In this document: piece after piece, positions 50,956-59,661 of the stretch
Position numbering within the stretch: position 1 is the first letter of the stretch
How the letters are laid out: every line of letters begins with the position of its first letter
Assembly: GCA_041905525.1 (NCBI GenBank)
Contig: JAYRKY010000001.1
Location: forward strand, 496,001 to 560,000
Source: SHVO01 sp041905525
GTDB taxonomy: Bacteria; Pseudomonadota; Alphaproteobacteria; Rhodospirillales; Rhodospirillaceae
DNA: 64,000 nt
Direction: 5' to 3'
Notes under the pieces: model-generated
What the model was told of the DNA's origin: nothing
What the model saw: only the letters and a program-made list of their open reading frames with translations
Database searches by the model: none
Made by a program: the position numbers and the translations under genes

Positions 50956-51057
50956 AGGCGAGCGCCTATTTGGTAATACACGCGAAGATATCCACAACAT
51001 TCGGTGGCTCCTAGGTTGACCCTGCCTTCCGAATCAGCCCACACTCCCGACACCTTA

Positions 51058-51272
51058 TCCCCCCGTGGAAGAGACCGGTACCCACGACGCCGGCGCCGAA
51101 GGAGCAACCGCCCTCGGAAACTCTCAGGCAAAAGGACCGCGGGGGATTGGTACTCTGGAAAGTAGAACGCGGAGCATTGCGCCGCGGTCTCACCGAAGAT
51201 GTAAGCCGTTGCGTTCGTCTGAACGCGAGATCCGGTGAATCTTTCAGGTTTTCCGACAGAGGGGGGCGCCGC
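51058..51272 (+). ncRNA. Tandem glycine riboswitch
   Basis: Two consecutive glycine aptamers lie in the gcvT leader. The first has CGCCGAAGGAGCAACC (51094-51109) and ACTCTCAGGCAAAAGGAC (51120-51137), then the inter-aptamer ACTCTGGAAAG (51152-51162). The second has TCACCGAAGATGTAAGCC (51190-51207) and AATCTTTCAGGTTTTCCGAC (51238-51257) and ends AGAGGGGGG. These are the core conserved elements of the glycine riboswitch. Binding glycine switches on the cleavage genes. It lies in a gene-free stretch of 377 bases (50956-51332). Confidence 0.92.
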
Positions 51273-51332
51273 GGCAGAAGGACTCTGAGTCCGTGATGGC
51301 CGCCGGCGTTGAACCTCTTTTTGGAGTACCGC

Positions 51333-52472
51333 GTGGCCGATCCCCATAGCTCTTCCAGCGCGCCGCTCAAGCATACCCCGCTTGAGGCCCTGCATCTGTC
51401 CCTGGGTGCCAAGATGGTCCCGTTCGCCGGCTACAACATGCCGGTGAACTATCCCATGGGCGTCCTGAAGGAGCATGTGCATACGCGCACCGAGGCGGGA
51501 TTATTCGATGTGTCGCACATGGGGCAGGGCGAACTGTCGGGCGAAGGCGTCGACGCCGCGCTCGAAGCCCTGGTGCCGGGCGACTTGAAGGGGCTGAAGC
51601 CCGGTCATATCCGCTACACCGTTCTGCTGAACGACGCGGGCGGCATTCTCGACGATCTCATGGTCACGCGCCCCGCCGAACCCGGCAAGGAGCGCAGCCT
51701 CGTGCTCGTCGTCAACGCCGCGTGCAAGGATCAGGATTTCGCGCACATCGCCGCCAAGCTTGCGGGCAAGGCGACGTTGGTGCGCCACGAAGACGCCGCG
51801 CTGCTGGCGCTGCAAGGCCCCTCGGCGGCCAAGGTGCTGGCGCGCATCATTCCGGAAGCGGTTTCCATGGGCTTCATGACCAGCCGCACCGCCAGCTTCG
51901 AGGGCGTGCCGGTTCGCTTGTTCCGCTCGGGCTACACCGGCGAGGACGGCTATGAAATCTCCGTGCCCGCCGCCAAGGCCGAACAGGTCGCGCGCCGCCT
52001 TCTGAGCGAGCCGGGCGTGGCCGCGATCGGTCTCGGCGCCCGGGATTCGCTGCGTCTTGAAGCGGGCCTTTGTCTGTACGGCAGCGACATCGACACAACC
52101 ACGACGCCGGTCGAGGCCGGCCTCTCTTGGGTGATCGGCAAGCGCCGGCGCGCCGAAGGCGGGTTCCCCGGCGCGGCCACGATTCTCGAGCAGCTGAAAG
52201 ACGGCGCCGCCAAAACACGTGTCGGCATCAAGCCGCTCGGCAAGGCGCCGGCCCGCGCCCATACGGAAATCCAGGACGAAGCCGGAAACCGCATCGGCGA
52301 AATCACTTCTGGGGGTTTCGGGCCCACGGTGAACGCGCCGGTCGCGATGGGCTACGTCGCTTCAAAATTCGCCGCGAACGGCACCAAGGTGAGTCTCATC
52401 GTGCGTGGACAGGCCCTTCCGGCCGAAGTCGCGCCGCTGCCGTTCGCGCCGCATCGCTATTTCAAAGCCTAG
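51333..52472 (+). CDS. gcvT: Glycine cleavage system aminomethyltransferase (T protein)
   Basis: A 379-residue folate enzyme. Start GTG 51333 has GGAG 7 bases upstream. The N-terminus has HTPLEALHLSLGAKMVPFAGYNMPVNY and EAGLFDVSHMGQG, and RSGYTGEDGYEIS and LGARDSLRLEAGLCLYGSDID follow. GcvT passes the methylene of the H-protein-bound aminomethyl group to tetrahydrofolate, releasing ammonia. It is the first gene behind the glycine riboswitch. Confidence 0.95.
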   Translation: MADPHSSSSAPLKHTPLEALHLSLGAKMVPFAGYNMPVNYPMGVLKEHVHTRTEAGLFDVSHMGQGELSGEGVDAALEALVPGDLKGLKPGHIRYTVLLNDAGGILDDLMVTRPAEPGKERSLVLVVNAACKDQDFAHIAAKLAGKATLVRHEDAALLALQGPSAAKVLARIIPEAVSMGFMTSRTASFEGVPVRLFRSGYTGEDGYEISVPAAKAEQVARRLLSEPGVAAIGLGARDSLRLEAGLCLYGSDIDTTTTPVEAGLSWVIGKRRRAEGGFPGAATILEQLKDGAAKTRVGIKPLGKAPARAHTEIQDEAGNRIGEITSGGFGPTVNAPVAMGYVASKFAANGTKVSLIVRGQALPAEVAPLPFAPHRYFKA

Positions 52473-52502
52473 AAAACGAAAGTTGAACGAGGGGAGAGCG
52501 TT

Positions 52503-52880
52503 ATGAGTGTGCGTTTCACGAAAGACCACGAGTGGATCAAGGTCGACGGCAATGTCGGAACCGTTGGGATCACTCAATATGCCCAAGCGCAGCTCGGCGA
52601 CATCGTGTTCGTCGAGGTGCCGGCCGCGGGGAAGGCCCTGAAGGCGGGCGGCGAGGCGGCGGTGGTTGAATCCGTGAAGGCGGCCAGCGAGGTCTACACG
52701 CCCGTCAGCGGCACCGTAAAGGAAGGCAACGGCGCGCTTCCCGATGCGCCGCAGACCGTGAACGAGGATCCGCAAGGCGCGGGCTGGTTCTTCAAGATCG
52801 AACTCTCGAACCCGGGCGAGCTCGACGGTCTCATGGACCAGGCGGCCTACGAGAAATACGTGGCGGATTTGGGCGCCTAG
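52503..52880 (+). CDS. gcvH: Glycine cleavage system H protein
   Basis: A 125-residue lipoyl carrier with KDHEWIKVDGNVGTVGITQYAQAQLGDIVFVEVP and the lipoylated Lys in VVESVKAASEVYTPVSG. It carries the aminomethyl group between P, T and L proteins. It lies 30 bases after gcvT; a perfect hairpin follows before gcvPA. Confidence 0.96.
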   Translation: MSVRFTKDHEWIKVDGNVGTVGITQYAQAQLGDIVFVEVPAAGKALKAGGEAAVVESVKAASEVYTPVSGTVKEGNGALPDAPQTVNEDPQGAGWFFKIELSNPGELDGLMDQAAYEKYVADLGA

Positions 52881-52889
52881 ACCTTTGCC

Positions 52890-52912
52890 ATCGCCCGGCG
52901 TCGCCGGGCGAT
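52890..52912 (+). promoter_or_regulatory. Intercistronic hairpin between gcvH and gcvPA
   Basis: ATCGCCCGGC (52890-52899) and GCCGGGCGAT (52903-52912) form a perfect 10-base stem with a 3-base loop. No T-run follows. In an operon this may shield the upstream mRNA end or mark processing; a terminator role is unlikely because gcvPA is needed downstream. Confidence 0.6.
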
Positions 52913-52951
52913 CGCCGGGGGCAATGACAGTGAAATAGAGGATCGAAGCCG

Positions 52952-54298
52952 ATGCGTTATCTCCCACTCTCAGACACCAACCGCCGCGACATGTTGGCCG
53001 CGATCGGCGCCGGATCCGTGGACGAGCTGTTCAAGGACCTTCCGAAAAAGGCGCTGGCCTCGGCGCGATTCGATCTTCCGAACACCATGAGCGAGATCGA
53101 GGTGGAACGCGCGCTCGGCGCGATGGCGGCGAAAAACATGAACTGCGCCGCCGCACCCGCGTTCCTGGGCTGCGGGAATTACCGCCATCATACGCCCGCG
53201 TCGCTCGACTACATCATCCAGCGCGGCGAATTCCTCACCGCGTACACACCCTACCAGCCGGAGATCAGCCAAGGCACGCTGCAGGCGATCTTCGAATTCC
53301 AGACCCAGGTCGCGCTCATCACCGGCATGGAGGTCGCCAATGCCTCCATGTACGACGGCGCCACCGCCTGCGCCGAAGCCGTGGCCATGGCCGCGCGCGT
53401 GACCAAACGCACGCAGGCCTTGGTCTCGGGCCGCGTGCATCCGCACTACCGCGACGTCACCAAGACGCAGATGAAATTCCTCGATGTGGATGTCGAATGC
53501 CTGGCGCCGGATCCGTATGGCGTCGAGGACCTCATCGGCCGCGTCACCCCGGACCTCGCGTGCGTTGTCGTCCAGACGCCCGGCTTTTTCGGTCATCTGT
53601 CGGACTACACCGTGCTCGCCGAAGCCTGCCACAAAGCCGGCGTTCTGCTGGTTGTGTGCGTCACCGAGCCCGTTTCGCTCGGACTCGTGAAATCCCCGGG
53701 TGCCATGGGCGCCGATATCGTCGTCGGTGAGGGACAAGCGCTGGCCGGACCCATGAGCTTTGGCGGCCCCGGTGTCGGTCTGTTCGCGACGCGCGAGAAG
53801 TACCTGCGCCAGATGCCCGGCCGTCTCTGCGGCGAGACCACCGACGAGGACGGCCGCCGCGGCTGGGTGCTCACCCTCTCCACCCGCGAGCAGCATATCC
53901 GCCGCGAGAAGGCGACCTCCAACATTTGCACCAACTCCGGTCTGATCGCGCTCGCGTTCTCCATTCATATGACGTTGCTCGGCGAAGCCGGCTTCAAGCG
54001 CCTGGCCGAACTCAACCATGCCACAGCTTGCGATCTCGCGGACAAACTCGAAGCCGTTAAAGGCGTGAAGCTTCTGCCCTCGGCCTTCTTCAACGAATTC
54101 GCCCTTGCGCTGCCGAAGCCGGCGGCCGGCGTCGTTGAGGATCTCGCCAAGAAAGGCGTGCTGGGCGGCGTGCCCGCGTCGCGCTTCTACCCGACCTATC
54201 CGGAACTCGCGAACCTGCTCATCGTCTGCGCCACCGAGACCAACAGCGCCGAGGATCAGGTCAAACTTGTGAAGGCGCTGACGGAGGTGCTGTCATGA
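52952..54298 (+). CDS. gcvPA: Glycine dehydrogenase (decarboxylating) subunit 1
   Basis: A 448-residue N-terminal half of the split P protein. It begins MRYLPLSDTNRRDMLAAIG, has CAAAPAFLGCGNYRHHTPASLDYIIQRGEFLTAYTPYQPEISQGTLQ and YDGATACAEAVAMAARVT. In single-chain GcvP this half supports the dimer and lacks the PLP Lys. It pairs with GcvPB to decarboxylate glycine. Its stop overlaps gcvPB by 4 bases. Confidence 0.95.
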   Translation: MRYLPLSDTNRRDMLAAIGAGSVDELFKDLPKKALASARFDLPNTMSEIEVERALGAMAAKNMNCAAAPAFLGCGNYRHHTPASLDYIIQRGEFLTAYTPYQPEISQGTLQAIFEFQTQVALITGMEVANASMYDGATACAEAVAMAARVTKRTQALVSGRVHPHYRDVTKTQMKFLDVDVECLAPDPYGVEDLIGRVTPDLACVVVQTPGFFGHLSDYTVLAEACHKAGVLLVVCVTEPVSLGLVKSPGAMGADIVVGEGQALAGPMSFGGPGVGLFATREKYLRQMPGRLCGETTDEDGRRGWVLTLSTREQHIRREKATSNICTNSGLIALAFSIHMTLLGEAGFKRLAELNHATACDLADKLEAVKGVKLLPSAFFNEFALALPKPAAGVVEDLAKKGVLGGVPASRFYPTYPELANLLIVCATETNSAEDQVKLVKALTEVLS

Positions 54299-55830
54299 CG
54301 CTGCCGACAACCGCAAGCGGCCATAAGGGCCTCCAATTCGAACAGAACCTGATCTTCGAACAAGACACACCGGGCATGACGGCGGTCGACCTGCCGGCGA
54401 TGCCGACCTCGAAACAGCGCCTCGGTGATGTGAAGCGCAGCGGGCCCATCGGACTGCCCGGTCTTTCGGAGCCGGAGGTCGTGCGCCATTACACGCGCCT
54501 GTCGCAGAAGAACTATGCGATCGATTCCGGCTTCTACCCGCTGGGCTCGTGCACCATGAAGCACAACCCGCGCCTCAACGAGAAAATGGCGCGCCTTCCG
54601 GGCTTCGCCGAGATCCACCCGTTCCAACCGGTTTCCACGGTCCAGGGCGCACTGGAGCTCATCGACACCACGGCCCGCTGGCTCACCGAGCTCACCGGCA
54701 TGGCGGCGGTCGCGATGTCGCCGGCGGCTGGGGCGCACGGCGAATTCTGCGGTCTCATGTGCATCCACGCCGCCCACGATGCGAACGGCCAGTCGCAGCG
54801 CAAGGTCATCATCGTGCCGGAATCTGCTCACGGCACGAATCCGGCCACGGCGGCCCTTTGCGGCTACGCGGTCGAGGCCGTTCCGGCGAACGCGGAAGGC
54901 CGCGTCGATCTGGCGGCGCTGAAGGCGAAACTGGCCGAGCACGGCGATACGGTCGCGGCGGTGATGATCACCAATCCGAACACCTGCGGCCTGTTCGAGC
55001 GCGAGTGTATCGAGATCGCCGAAGCCGTGCATGCGGCGGGCGCTTACTTCTACATGGACGGCGCAAACTTCAATGCCATCGTCGGCCGCCTCAAGATCGC
55101 CGACCTCGGCGTCGACGCCATGCATATCAACCTGCACAAAACCTTCTCGACGCCGCACGGCGGCGGCGGACCGGGCGCCGGTCCGACGGTGTTGTCGGCT
55201 AAGCTCGCGCCCTTCGCGCCGGTGCCGATGGTGGTGAAGGCCGCCGAAGGCTACGCGGTCGAGGAGCACGCCGGCTTCGGCGCGGCCAAACAGGCCTTGG
55301 GCCGCATGAAGGGCTATCACGGCCAGTTCGGCGTGTTCGTGCGTGCGCTCAGCTACATGATGAGCATGGGCGCCGACGGCTTGAAGCAGGCTTCGGGCGA
55401 CGCGGTGTTGAACGCCAACTATGTGATGGTGCGCCTCGCCGGCGAGCTCACGCCCGCCTTCCCGGGGCCCTGCATGCACGAATGTGTGTTCGACGATCGC
55501 TTCCTGAAGGGCACGGGCGTCACCACCCTCGATATCGCCAAGGCGCTGATCGATGAAGGCTTCCATCCGCCGACGATGTACTTCCCGCTGGTGGTGCACG
55601 GCGCGCTATTGATCGAGCCCACCGAGACGGAGAGCAAGGCGGCGTTGGATCAGTTTATCGGCTCGCTGTTGTCCCTCGCGCGCAAGGCCAAGGAAGGTTG
55701 CGCCGCGGAATTCCAGGCCGCTCCGCAGCTAAGCCCGCGCCGCCGCCTCGACGAAACCAAAGCCGCTCGCCGCCCGGTCCTCCGCTGGACCCCACCCGCC
55801 GCCGACAGCGCCAAGCAAGCTGCGGAGTAG
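54295..55830 (+). CDS. gcvPB: Glycine dehydrogenase (decarboxylating) subunit 2
   Basis: A 511-residue PLP half of the split P protein. The Schiff-base Lys is in INLHKTFSTPHGGGGPGAGP; YPLGSCTMKHNPRLNE and NFNAIVGR are also conserved. It forms the active site with GcvPA, releasing CO2 from glycine. The last ~45 residues are rich in Arg, Ala and Pro, a longer tail than usual. It ends the glycine cleavage operon. Confidence 0.95.
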   Translation: MTLPTTASGHKGLQFEQNLIFEQDTPGMTAVDLPAMPTSKQRLGDVKRSGPIGLPGLSEPEVVRHYTRLSQKNYAIDSGFYPLGSCTMKHNPRLNEKMARLPGFAEIHPFQPVSTVQGALELIDTTARWLTELTGMAAVAMSPAAGAHGEFCGLMCIHAAHDANGQSQRKVIIVPESAHGTNPATAALCGYAVEAVPANAEGRVDLAALKAKLAEHGDTVAAVMITNPNTCGLFERECIEIAEAVHAAGAYFYMDGANFNAIVGRLKIADLGVDAMHINLHKTFSTPHGGGGPGAGPTVLSAKLAPFAPVPMVVKAAEGYAVEEHAGFGAAKQALGRMKGYHGQFGVFVRALSYMMSMGADGLKQASGDAVLNANYVMVRLAGELTPAFPGPCMHECVFDDRFLKGTGVTTLDIAKALIDEGFHPPTMYFPLVVHGALLIEPTETESKAALDQFIGSLLSLARKAKEGCAAEFQAAPQLSPRRRLDETKAARRPVLRWTPPAADSAKQAAE

Positions 55831-55855
55831 GTCCGCGAACTCCCCTGCCTCTTCC

Positions 55856-55877
55856 CCCTCCCCTCAAAAGGGGAGGG
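55856..55877. repeat. Palindromic intergenic repeat candidate
   Basis: CCCTCCCC (55856-55863) and GGGGAGGG (55870-55877) with the loop TCAAAA. It lies in flanks CCTCTTCC and CTGGGGAGGGG. Elements of this form are scattered through many alphaproteobacterial genomes. A single copy is seen here. Confidence 0.5.
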
Positions 55878-55970
55878 CTGGGGAGGGGTCGGCAGCGCGC
55901 CGTTCTGTCATCACCCTGCTCGTCCGGGTGATCCAGATCTCACCCAGTCCGTCCCGCGCCCAACAAAAAA

Positions 55971-55995
55971 GCCCGCCGTTTTCGGCGGGCTTTTT
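55971..55995. terminator. Bidirectional terminator between gcv and atp operons
   Basis: GCCCGCCG (55971-55978) pairs with CGGCGGGC (55983-55990) around a 4-base loop; TTTTT follows on the plus strand and AAAAAA precedes, giving a T-run on the minus strand. It separates convergent gcvPB and atpF. Confidence 0.9.
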
Positions 55996-56016
55996 CGTGT
56001 TCTATGTCCTAACGGC

Positions 56017-56499
56017 TTAGTGAAGCTTTCCAGCCAGTTCGCCGATCGCTTTCTCGGTCAGGGCGTCGCGCTTGGCGCCGTCGAGGCTCTTGGCGATTAC
56101 CGCCTCCGCCGCCGCCAGGGCTGCGTCGACCGCCTGGTTGCGCACCTGCGCCAGCGCTTGGGCCTCGCTTTGGGCGATGCGTTCCAGGGCCTGCTCCTTG
56201 CGGCGGGCGAGGGCGTGTTCCAGGTCCTTCTCAGCCTGCACCTTCAGCCGCGCGGCTTCAGCCTTGGCCGAGGTGATGATCTTCTCGGCTTCGGCCATGG
56301 CGTCGCGCTGCTTGCGCTGGTACTCGGCGAGAAGCGCCTGGGCGTCTTCGCGCAGCTTGCGGGCTTCTTCGATCTGCGTGCGGATCTTGGCCGCCCGGGC
56401 ATCGAGACCGGACGTGACGGCGGTGGAGACCTTCTTGAAGGTCAGAAGCACCACCAGCACGAAGGCCAGCGCAACCCAGAACTCGGGATTGGAGAACAT
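56017..56499 (-). CDS. atpF: ATP synthase F0 subunit b
   Basis: A 160-residue peripheral-stalk subunit. A single N-terminal membrane helix (FWVALAFVLVVLLTFKKVS) and a long coiled coil rich in Ala, Glu, Lys and Arg follow. Together with b' it links F0 and F1. Last gene of the atp operon, one base after atpF', then a strong terminator. Confidence 0.93.
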   Translation of the reverse strand: MFSNPEFWVALAFVLVVLLTFKKVSTAVTSGLDARAAKIRTQIEEARKLREDAQALLAEYQRKQRDAMAEAEKIITSAKAEAARLKVQAEKDLEHALARRKEQALERIAQSEAQALAQVRNQAVDAALAAAEAVIAKSLDGAKRDALTEKAIGELAGKLH

Positions 56500-56500
56500 C

Positions 56501-56992
56501 TTACTTGGTCTCCTTCAGCGCCGCGGTCACGGCGGCGTCCAAGTCCGCTTGAGACGGAGAAAGGCCGGCAAGCTTGGCCACCACATCCTTCGCCGTTTCC
56601 GCCGCGATGCCGCGCAAGGACGCAATCGCGTCCTCCTTGGCCTTGGCGATACGCGCTTCGGCGTCCGCGACCTGCTTTCCGACTTGCGCCGAAAGTTCGG
56701 CCGTGCGGGCGTCCGCGGTGGCTTTCGCTTCGTTGGTGACGGCGCGCATGTGGTCGCCCGCTTGTTCGCGGGCGGCCGCCATGGCCTTTTCATAGGCCGC
56801 GACCGCCTGATCGGTCTCGCCCTTCAGCGCCAGCGCCCGGTCCAGGTCGTCCTGGATGACACGGGCGCGCTGGTCGAGGACCTCGCCGATGCGAGGCACG
56901 GCGATCTTCGCAACAACCCAATAGAGGAGCGCGAAAGTCACCACCAGCCAGAAGATCTGGGAGCTAAAGGTGGAGGGATCGAACTGCGGCAT
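56501..56992 (-). CDS. atpF': ATP synthase F0 subunit b'
   Basis: A 163-residue b-like subunit: short lead MPQFDPSTFSSQIFWLVVTFALLYWVVAKIAVPRIGEVLDQR, then coiled coil. The early PRIGEVLDQR motif is typical of b' rather than b. In alphaproteobacteria b and b' form a heterodimeric stalk. It precedes atpF with one intervening base. Confidence 0.93.
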   Translation of the reverse strand: MPQFDPSTFSSQIFWLVVTFALLYWVVAKIAVPRIGEVLDQRARVIQDDLDRALALKGETDQAVAAYEKAMAAAREQAGDHMRAVTNEAKATADARTAELSAQVGKQVADAEARIAKAKEDAIASLRGIAAETAKDVVAKLAGLSPSQADLDAAVTAALKETK

Positions 56993-57033
56993 GGCGCCTT
57001 AGCCTTTTCGTTAGGGGTCTCAGTCCCGCTCGA

Positions 57034-57258
57034 TTAACCGAACAGGATGATGAGCGCGATCACGAGAGCGAACAGCGAGGTCGCTTCCGAGAGCGCGAAG
57101 CCCAGGAACGCCGGGGTGCGCAGGGTGTCGGCCATGGACGGGTTGCGGGCAACCGCGTTCATGTACTGCGCCCACACCTGACCGACGCCGATACCGCCGC
57201 CGAGCACGCCGATAGCCGCAAGGCCCGCGCCGATCATCTTCGCTGCTTCTGTTTCCAT
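57034..57258 (-). CDS. atpE: ATP synthase F0 subunit c
   Basis: A 74-residue proteolipid with two hydrophobic helices; the ion-binding carboxylate is the Glu in FALSEATSLF in helix 2, and the polar loop holds AVARNPSM. It forms the rotor ring. The Glu and no added Gln/Thr fits proton use. It sits 64 bases after atpB. Confidence 0.95.
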   Translation of the reverse strand: METEAAKMIGAGLAAIGVLGGGIGVGQVWAQYMNAVARNPSMADTLRTPAFLGFALSEATSLFALVIALIILFG

Positions 57259-57322
57259 GGTGAGTTCCCCTTTCCGAGGTTAGTTGAAGTTGGTGATTGA
57301 AGTGATTTGGGTACGATAACGA

Positions 57323-58114
57323 TTAGTGCAGGTTGATCGCGTCGTTCAGGTAGATGCACGCCAGCAGCGCGAACACATAGGCCTGAATGAGGGCGACCAG
57401 GATTTCGAGCAGGGTGACGCCGAACACGGCGAGGAACGGCACCCAGCCGAACGCAACGCCCAGCGCGATCACGAAACCCGCCAGCACTTTGAGGAGTACG
57501 TGGCCCGCCAGCATGTTCGCGAACAGTCGCAGGCTCATGCTGAACGGACGGATGAGGTACGAGAACACTTCCAGCGGCACCAGGATGAAGGCCATCCACA
57601 GCGGCGTGCCGGGCGGCAGGAACAGCGAGAAGAAGTGAAGGCCGTGGCGGGCGAAGCCGATGATCGTCACGGCGAAGAAGATGAAGAAGGCCAGCGCCGC
57701 CGTCACCGCGATGTGCGAGGTGAAGGTGAAGGCGTAAGGCATCAGGCCCAGGATGTTGCCGAACAGGATGAACAGGAACAGCGTGAAGATGAAGGGGAAG
57801 TACTTCATCCCTTCCTTGCCGGTGTTCGAGATCACCATGTCCTGCACGAAGCCGTACAGCAGCTCGGCGGTGGACTGCAGGCGGCCCGGCACCATCGTGC
57901 GAGCGCGTGTCGCGCCCCAGAACAGCAGCGCCGACAGGGCGATGGCGATGGTCATGAACAGGGCGGAATTGGTGTAGCTCAGATCGAGACGGCCGACCTG
58001 GATCGGAATCAACGGCTTGATGGTGAACTGTTCCATCGGGCCGTGCTGCTCGTGCGCCTCGGCGTGTTCGCCGCCGGCGTGTTCACCGGACATTTCGATG
58101 TTTTCTTCAGCCAT
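57323..58114 (-). CDS. atpB: ATP synthase F0 subunit a
   Basis: A 263-residue stator subunit with about five or six membrane helices. Conserved LRLFANMLAGHVLLKVLAGF carries the key Arg of the proton path, and LVALIQAYVFALLACIYLNDAI is the last segment. The N-terminus is Glu/His-rich (GEHAGGEHAEAHEQHG), more than usual. Subunit a forms the half-channels next to the c ring. Confidence 0.94.
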   Translation of the reverse strand: MAEENIEMSGEHAGGEHAEAHEQHGPMEQFTIKPLIPIQVGRLDLSYTNSALFMTIAIALSALLFWGATRARTMVPGRLQSTAELLYGFVQDMVISNTGKEGMKYFPFIFTLFLFILFGNILGLMPYAFTFTSHIAVTAALAFFIFFAVTIIGFARHGLHFFSLFLPPGTPLWMAFILVPLEVFSYLIRPFSMSLRLFANMLAGHVLLKVLAGFVIALGVAFGWVPFLAVFGVTLLEILVALIQAYVFALLACIYLNDAINLH

Positions 58115-58163
58115 CGTGTCGTCTTGCCCTTAACGCTCGTTCCGTCGCACCCGGCAGGCCGGG

Positions 58164-58592
58164 CTATTCATCGTCGTCGTCCCATGCGTTCGCCGGCGCC
58201 TGTGGCTGCTTCGGCTCAACGCCCGCGGCCTTGTCGGCCGCTTCTTTCTCTCTCACCGCGCGTCCCAGGCCGATCTTCTCATCCAGGCCCCGGCTCACGC
58301 GCAGCGTATTCATCACTCCGGCCGCGAACCCGATAGAGACAAACGCCAACGTGAAAATCGGCATCGTCTCCAGCCAGTTGTCGAGAAGAAGTCCGATCCC
58401 GACGCTCGCCAGCACGGAGGCCAAAAGCTCGATGCCAACGCGCATTCCGAGGCCGAGACCTTGTCTCTGGTTCGCCTGGCTCTGCTCCTTGGCGGCCTTC
58501 ACCGCGCGCTCTTCGCGCACCACCGCAAGACGGGCCTCAACACTCTCCAGGCTTGGAGGGGTCTGGCTCGGCTTGTCGTCGCGGTCGGACAT
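58164..58592 (-). CDS. atpI: ATP synthase AtpI/AtpZ-like protein
   Basis: A 142-residue protein: soluble N-terminus (about 1-45, Asp/Ser/Glu-rich, coiled coil), then two membrane helices (about 52-72 and 79-98), then an acidic tail ending DDDDE. AtpI helps assemble the c ring. Start ATG 58592 (MSDRDDK) gives the best N-terminus. It is the first gene of the atp operon. Confidence 0.85.
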   Translation of the reverse strand: MSDRDDKPSQTPPSLESVEARLAVVREERAVKAAKEQSQANQRQGLGLGMRVGIELLASVLASVGIGLLLDNWLETMPIFTLAFVSIGFAAGVMNTLRVSRGLDEKIGLGRAVREKEAADKAAGVEPKQPQAPANAWDDDDE

Positions 58593-58984
58593 GGCTGAAG
58601 GGGTCCTATTGAAAAGGCGGGCACCGCCCGCCGCCACTCACAAAACGCCCCCGCCTCCGCCAACCGCCGCCGCTCTCCTCAACTCCCCGAAAGCCCCCGG
58701 AAATGTTGATAAAAACGGCTCTTGCAGCGCGATAAGCGCGCGGAACATATGGGGTGGGGTGGGGGGTGTCAAGGATATAGGTGGTGTACCTAACCCCTTG
58801 AATTTGCAGGGCTTAAACCGGCCGAAACCGGCCGATTATTTTAAGAACGCGGTTACCGCGCGCACGAATGTGTCGGGCCGTCTAGGCAGACCGGTGGCAG
58901 GCAAGGGAATTGAGATTGCTTTGACACTGGCAAGAGCCCTGCTGACCGGCCCGATGCTCCCGCCCCGAAGGAGGCCGACCGTCG
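58593..58984. other. Gene-free region carrying the atp promoter
   Basis: No convincing gene. It contains the atp promoter (58744-58772) and a G-rich run, and an inverted/direct repeat with two copies of ACCGGCCGA (58818-58826 and 58828-58836). The remainder to 58984 shows nothing I recognise. Confidence 0.6.
58744..58772 (-). promoter_or_regulatory. Sigma-70 promoter of the atp operon
   Basis: On the minus strand TTGACA (58772-58767), a 17-base spacer of almost only C and A, and TATGTT (58749-58744). The -35 box is a perfect consensus and the -10 has 4 of 6 matches. Transcription should start near 58737, giving a leader of about 145 bases before atpI. On the other strand the spacer is three long G runs. 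Confidence 0.75.
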
Positions 58985-59614
58985 CTATTTGATGTCGGCA
59001 GGATTGATTTCCTTGATGGTGTATCGCACCGGTGGAGGAGGTGGCGGAGGAGGTGGGGGGACGAGGCAGGACGGCCAGCCGGTGAACTCCATCGTGAACG
59101 CGACTTTGCCGACGGTATCGCCAAAGGCGCCGACATCGATAGCTATCTTTCGCAATCCGTCAGAGCGATTGCTCCCAGCGAACGACCACGTCATCTGCAC
59201 TTGACGTGCGCCCTCGGCAATCGATGGGATCCATTCCTCGGAGTGCTGAAACGTCACGGTCTCGTCGATTTTATCGACTGACTGAATTGCTTCGCCTTCA
59301 ATACTTTCAGTATATCGGGCGAGCCTCTCGAAGAACTCCTTTGTCTTTTCCCCTGCCGGCGTGTCGTTGATCGATACGGCGCCATGCACGCGACAGATGC
59401 CGGTTTTGGGTAAGTGGTTGACCTCAAGCGCCGGGAAGAACGGCGCGGCCTCGGGGATGCGGCACGTATAAGCATCGCCGATATATCGGTCGGCGCCGCC
59501 CGCTTCACATCCGAGATCGGAAAGGGGCGTATCTTTGGAAAATCCGAAGGGAGCCGCATGGGCGCCGGTCCAGGCTGTGGCGCAAAACCCAACGACTGCG
59601 ACAAGACGAAGCAT
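58985..59614 (-). CDS. Secreted protein with C-terminal poly-proline tract, unknown
   Basis: A 209-residue protein with a signal peptide (residues 1-20, ending Ala-His-Ala). Cys residues near 36, 51 and 74 may form disulphides. The C-terminus has a run of ten Pro (coded by a G-rich tract on the plus strand, 59034-59060) then VRYTIKEINPADIK. I do not recognise the family. It lies alone, downstream of the hydrolase gene. Confidence 0.65.
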   Translation of the reverse strand: MLRLVAVVGFCATAWTGAHAAPFGFSKDTPLSDLGCEAGGADRYIGDAYTCRIPEAAPFFPALEVNHLPKTGICRVHGAVSINDTPAGEKTKEFFERLARYTESIEGEAIQSVDKIDETVTFQHSEEWIPSIAEGARQVQMTWSFAGSNRSDGLRKIAIDVGAFGDTVGKVAFTMEFTGWPSCLVPPPPPPPPPPVRYTIKEINPADIK

Positions 59615-59661
59615 GGCAATCCTCCGAAGAGCAGTCCCGCGATGATAAATCGCGCCGGCAG

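Noticed and set aside
54256..55599. A 447-codon frame antisense to gcvPB.
   Set aside because: Shadow frame; gcvPB is unmistakable.
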